NCBI RefSeq assembly: GCF_017877355.1 | Contig: NZ_JAGIPR010000006.1 | Coordinates: 1-64,000, forward strand | Length of the DNA stretch: 64,000 nucleotides | Direction of reading: 5' to 3' | Source: Chryseobacterium jejuense | Lineage (GTDB): Bacteria; Bacteroidota; Bacteroidia; Flavobacteriales; Weeksellaceae | In this document: positions 63,657-64,000 of the stretch, in pieces | How positions within the stretch are numbered: the stretch's first letter is position 1 | Layout of the letters: every line of letters begins with the position of its first letter | The notes under the pieces: model-generated | Databases searched by the model: none | What the model was told of the DNA's origin: nothing | Seen by the model: the letters and a program-made list of their open reading frames with translations, nothing else | Position numbers and translations under genes: made by a program

Positions 63657-64000
63657 TTAAAACTGATAAACAAAAGCGTTAATATTCATGCCAGCTCCTA
63701 CTGAAGCAAATAGAACAACATCATTCTTTTTGATCTCATGATCTTCTAATTCACCCTTTAAAATCATAGCAAGTAAAGATGGAATAGTTGCAACACTGCT
63801 GTTACCCAGTTTATGAATCACCATAGGCATGATGTGCTCCGGAGTTGGAGTATTATATAGCTGATAAAACCTACTAACAATGGCTTCATCCATTTTTTCA
63901 TTAGCCTGATGAATGATAATTTTATTTAATTCATGGATTGAATATCCACTACTATCCAGACACTTTTTCATGGCTTCAGGAACATGCACAAGGGCAAATT
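63657..64000 (-). CDS. 3-oxoacyl-ACP synthase III-like protein, C-terminal part (runs off the right edge)
   Basis: About 114 codons of the 3' end are in the window, continuous to base 64000. The catalytic His and Asn of KAS III are visible in KIIIHQANEKMDEAIVSRFYQ and HKLGNSSVATIPSLLA, and NDVVLFASVGAGMNINAFVYQF closes the protein. The frame is open to the edge, so the GTG at 63989 is not taken as a start. FabH or a FabH-like enzyme of secondary metabolism are both possible. Confidence 0.88.
   Translation of the reverse strand, partial: FALVHVPEAMKKCLDSSGYSIHELNKIIIHQANEKMDEAIVSRFYQLYNTPTPEHIMPMVIHKLGNSSVATIPSLLAMILKGELEDHEIKKNDVVLFASVGAGMNINAFVYQF

Noticed and set aside
1..64000. CRISPR array, rRNA operon, prophage or insertion sequence
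   Set aside because: No regularly spaced repeats, rRNA sequence, phage structural genes or transposase were recognised on either strand. The only phage-like gene is vgrG.

Overview
The window reads as chromosomal DNA of a Flavobacteriia bacterium, most likely Chryseobacterium or a close relative in the Weeksellaceae. The grounds are AT-rich DNA, promoters of the Bacteroidetes type (TTTG/TTG, about 18-19 bp, then TAnnTTTG), an HisB fused as phosphatase-dehydratase, a fused CcsB-CcsA cytochrome c protein, a secreted protein starting with the GIN-TxxPTxTLDVNG type N-terminus common in this group, and a Bacteroidetes-type VgrG with a PAAR-like (DUF4280) effector. No rRNA, prophage, insertion sequence or CRISPR array was found.

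Region by region (1-based). 1-7840: a complete minus-strand histidine operon, hisG-D-C-B-H-A-F-IE, behind a promoter, a 16-residue His-rich leader peptide and an intrinsic terminator, which together look like a classical attenuator. Two related intergenic repeats lie inside the operon. 7846-12662: dapD followed by four envelope-polysaccharide genes (GT87-like, GT2, polysaccharide deacetylase, GT4). 12746-22146: a mixed region with a membrane methyltransferase, an AraC/MFS divergent pair flanked by direct repeats, a NlpC/P60 lipoprotein gene followed by an orphan LytTR regulator, several secreted or unknown proteins, and a DUF885 protein. 22289-25602: tRNA-Ala(GGC) and a TonB-dependent receptor.

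26354-34183 is the most notable accessory block: a type VI secretion spike gene (vgrG), a polymorphic effector (PAAR-like, HINT autoprotease, PD-(D/E)XK nuclease), and then a run of probable immunity genes: two paralogues of an unrecognised family, two Imm26 paralogues, a DUF4259 gene and one unknown. Base composition drops sharply where the toxin domain begins, as expected for an exchanged toxin-immunity cassette.

34619-36950: a GNAT-MarR-GNAT operon divergent from a 51-residue DUF5993-like gene and dsbB, with a 12-bp palindrome between them. 37020-44820: a tripartite RND efflux operon with its GbsR/MarR-like regulator. A C1 peptidase gene lies beyond its 3' end, flanked on the far side by an 80-bp remnant of a second efflux outer-membrane gene. 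44937-49169: a GNAT gene, a DUF2007 gene and a lysine catabolic pair (aldehyde dehydrogenase, lysine 6-aminotransferase). 49306-57200: a 49-residue membrane protein gene with its own promoter and terminator, SPFH and ribbon-helix-helix genes, ccsBA, an esterase, a Crp/Fnr regulator and an isochorismatase-like hydrolase with a 16-bp palindrome upstream. 57575-64000: ftsK, a lolA-like gene, an lptF/lptG-like permease, a secreted unknown, and the 3' part of a fabH-like gene that runs off the window.

All family calls come from reading motifs and remembered family patterns; no database search was run.
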